A program made the position numbers and the translations under genes. From Stenotrophomonas pavanii (GTDB lineage: Bacteria; Pseudomonadota; Gammaproteobacteria; Xanthomonadales; Xanthomonadaceae), in assembly GCF_900101175.1 (NCBI RefSeq), contig NZ_FNFQ01000008.1, positions 165,871 to 229,870 of the forward strand: a stretch of 64,000 nt of DNA, read 5' to 3'. The notes beneath the pieces are model-generated. The model did no database searches, had not been told where the DNA came from, and saw only the letters and a list, made by a program, of their open reading frames with translations. Below are positions 62,407 to 64,000 of this stretch, one piece after another. The first letter of the stretch is position 1. Each line of letters starts with the position of its first letter.

Positions 62407-63473
62407 TGAACAGTACGCCGCCACGCCGCCTGGGCTCGATCGATGCCCTGCGCGGCATCACCGTGGCGGCGATGCTGCTGGTCAACAATCCGGGTGACTG
62501 GAGTGCGGTGTTTGCACCGCTGCGCCATTCGGAATGGCACGGCTGCACGCCCACCGACCTGGTGTTCCCGTTCTTCCTGTTCCTGGTGGGCGTGTCGATG
62601 GCCTTCAGCGTGGCACCGCGCGCGCGGGATACGGCGGCGCGACCGGCGTTGGCGCGCGGCGTACTGGAGCGCGCGCTGCGCATCCTCGTGGCCGGTGCAC
62701 TGCTGCACCTGCTGATCTGGTGGGCGCTGCATACCCATCACTTCCGCATCTGGGGCGTGCTGCAACGGATCGCGGTGTGCGCCGCGTTGGTGGGTGTGCT
62801 GGCGGTGTATGCGCGGCCGCGCGTGCAGGTGGGCGTGCTGGTCACGCTGCTGGTGGGCTACACCGTGCTGCTGCTGGGCATCGGTGACCTGGCGCCATGG
62901 ACCAACCCGGCCAGCCGCTTGGACACCACGCTGTTCGCCCCCTGGATCTACCAGTGGCAGGCCGATACCGGGCTGGGCCATGACCCGGAAGGGTTGCTGA
63001 GCACGCTGGGTGCGCTGGCCAGTACCGTACTTGGCCTGTTGGCCGGTGGCCTGCTGCGCAGCGGACGTGCCGCCGCGCTGGCGGGGCTGGGTGCGGTGAC
63101 CGCCGTGCTGGGCCTGCTGCTGGCCGGGGTGTTGCCGTTGAACAAGCAGCTGTGGACGCCCAGCTACGTGCTGTGGACCGGTGGCCTGGCCGCGCTGGCA
63201 CTGTGGTTGGGCCACGTGCTGATCGACCAGAAGGGATGGCCGGCGCTGGGCCGGCGCTTCGGCGTCAATGCGATCACCGCGTATCTGGGGGCCTCGGTGA
63301 TGTCGGTGGCGTTGATGGCCAGCGGTGCCTGGAGCTGGATCTGGCAGCAACTGGCCGCCGCGATGCCGCAGGCGCTTGAGCTGGCATCGATGCTGCAGGC
63401 GCTGGCGTTCGTCGCGCTGTGGTGGGGTGTGGCGTGGTGGCTGGACCGCCGCAAGATCTATCTGAAGATCTGA
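62406..63473 (+). CDS. nagX: NagX, inner-membrane DUF5009/acyltransferase-like protein
   Basis: A 355-aa polytopic protein with about nine to ten helices. The N-terminus RRLGSIDALRGITVAAMLLVNNPG and CTPTDLVFPFFLFLVGVSMAF match NagX and the heparan-alpha-glucosaminide N-acetyltransferase-related family. NagX genes accompany GlcNAc operons in Shewanella and xanthomonads and are proposed to aid uptake of GlcNAc or chito-oligosaccharides; biochemical role unknown. Last gene of the operon. Confidence 0.9.
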   Translation: MNSTPPRRLGSIDALRGITVAAMLLVNNPGDWSAVFAPLRHSEWHGCTPTDLVFPFFLFLVGVSMAFSVAPRARDTAARPALARGVLERALRILVAGALLHLLIWWALHTHHFRIWGVLQRIAVCAALVGVLAVYARPRVQVGVLVTLLVGYTVLLLGIGDLAPWTNPASRLDTTLFAPWIYQWQADTGLGHDPEGLLSTLGALASTVLGLLAGGLLRSGRAAALAGLGAVTAVLGLLLAGVLPLNKQLWTPSYVLWTGGLAALALWLGHVLIDQKGWPALGRRFGVNAITAYLGASVMSVALMASGAWSWIWQQLAAAMPQALELASMLQALAFVALWWGVAWWLDRRKIYLKI

Positions 63474-63479
63474 TGGCAC

Positions 63480-63517
63480 GGGGTCGGATCGCTTTCCGCA
63501 GGAAGGGGCTCTGACCC
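63480..63517. repeat. GGGTCGGATC...GGCTCTGACCC palindrome
   Basis: Third locus of the family also present at 2215-2252 and 39820-39907. It starts seven bases after the nagX stop and may act as its 3'-end hairpin. Confidence 0.85.
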
Positions 63518-63535
63518 TTCCCGGGAGGGCACCTC

Positions 63536-63690
63536 ATCCACGCATGGCGTGGACCAACCGGGTGTGTCGGCGGCTCAATCCACGCATGGCGTGGATCTAC
63601 CGGGTGTATCGGCAGCTCAATCCACGCATGGCGTGGATCTACCGGGTGTATCGGCGGCTTAATCCACGCATGGCGTGGATCTACCAGGTG
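63536..63690. repeat. Four tandem 42-bp repeats with CCACGCATGGCGTGG palindrome
   Basis: Copies of ATCCACGCATGGCGTGGA start at 63536, 63578, 63620 and 63662, exactly 42 bp apart, joined by CTACCGGGTGTATCGGCGG-type spacers. Each unit is a reverse-orientation GTAG palindrome (CTAC end) of the class seen at 51047-51100. The outer units have diverged most. No varying spacers, so not CRISPR. Confidence 0.93.
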
Positions 63691-63710
63691 GGGCAGTAGC
63701 AACTGTCTTG

Positions 63711-64000
<290 letters not shown>

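Noticed and set aside
63536..63690. Possible CRISPR array
   Set aside because: Units are contiguous 42-bp tandem copies with near-identical linkers and no unique spacers; no cas genes.

Overview
The window looks like chromosomal DNA from the Stenotrophomonas maltophilia complex (Xanthomonadaceae, GC-rich). The smeT/smeDEF efflux locus with its 28-bp SmeT operator, and about 35 short palindromes of the GTAG-headed SMAG repeat family, both point there. No rRNA, tRNA, CRISPR array or prophage was seen. Most genes are core housekeeping genes. The unusual material is in the intergenic DNA.

Layout. 1-2300: end of xerC, then hslVU. 2303-10040: a Gfo/Idh oxidoreductase and the repressor smeT, divergent from smeD-smeE-smeF. 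10100-12773: small minus-strand genes, a yeast-type cytosine deaminase and ubiE. 12957-18783: M1 aminopeptidase, a possibly broken secreted-protein gene, a lipoprotein, a HAD phosphatase whose 3' end is tandemly duplicated, and a PfkB-type kinase. 19067-34448: a cell-shape and lipoate block (mreB, mreC, mreD, mrdA, rodA, second rodA-like gene, mltB, rlpA, dacC, then ybeD, lipB, lipA), interrupted by a 537-bp nested palindrome and by an opposite-strand lpxR. 34672-41639: prc, a DUF2242 lipoprotein, a secreted protein with a possible transglutaminase-like core, gnd, a Gfo/Idh oxidoreductase and a BON protein. 41833-45603: a three-gene phosphorelay. 45604-47270: about ten tandem copies of a ~182-bp unit built from the ends of two convergent genes plus a SMAG pair. 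47267-51016: an Anbu-type protease, folK, a pteridine-reductase-like SDR, a MidA-type methyltransferase and VanZ. 51152-63473: a chitin/GlcNAc locus (GH20 hexosaminidase, TonB receptor and sugar kinase on minus; nagP-nagR-nagB-nagA-nagX on plus). 63480-64000: GTAG-type repeats, then the 3' end of an IS110-family transposase.

How it works together. SmeT should repress smeDEF from the shared intergenic operator. The Mre/PBP2/RodA proteins build the elongasome, and MltB, RlpA and DacC trim the wall it makes. In the GlcNAc locus the TonB receptor and GH20 enzyme would import and hydrolyse chito-oligosaccharides at the envelope; NagX, NagP, the kinase, NagA and NagB would carry GlcNAc to fructose-6-phosphate. 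The divergent control region holds two palindromes suited to the LacI-type NagR.

Repeats shape gene ends here. At least three genes (HAD phosphatase, Anbu protease, VanZ) take their stop codon TAG from the GTAG head of a repeat. One SMAG is translated in frame in the C-terminus of MreC. Two gene ends carrying a SMAG have been tandemly amplified.
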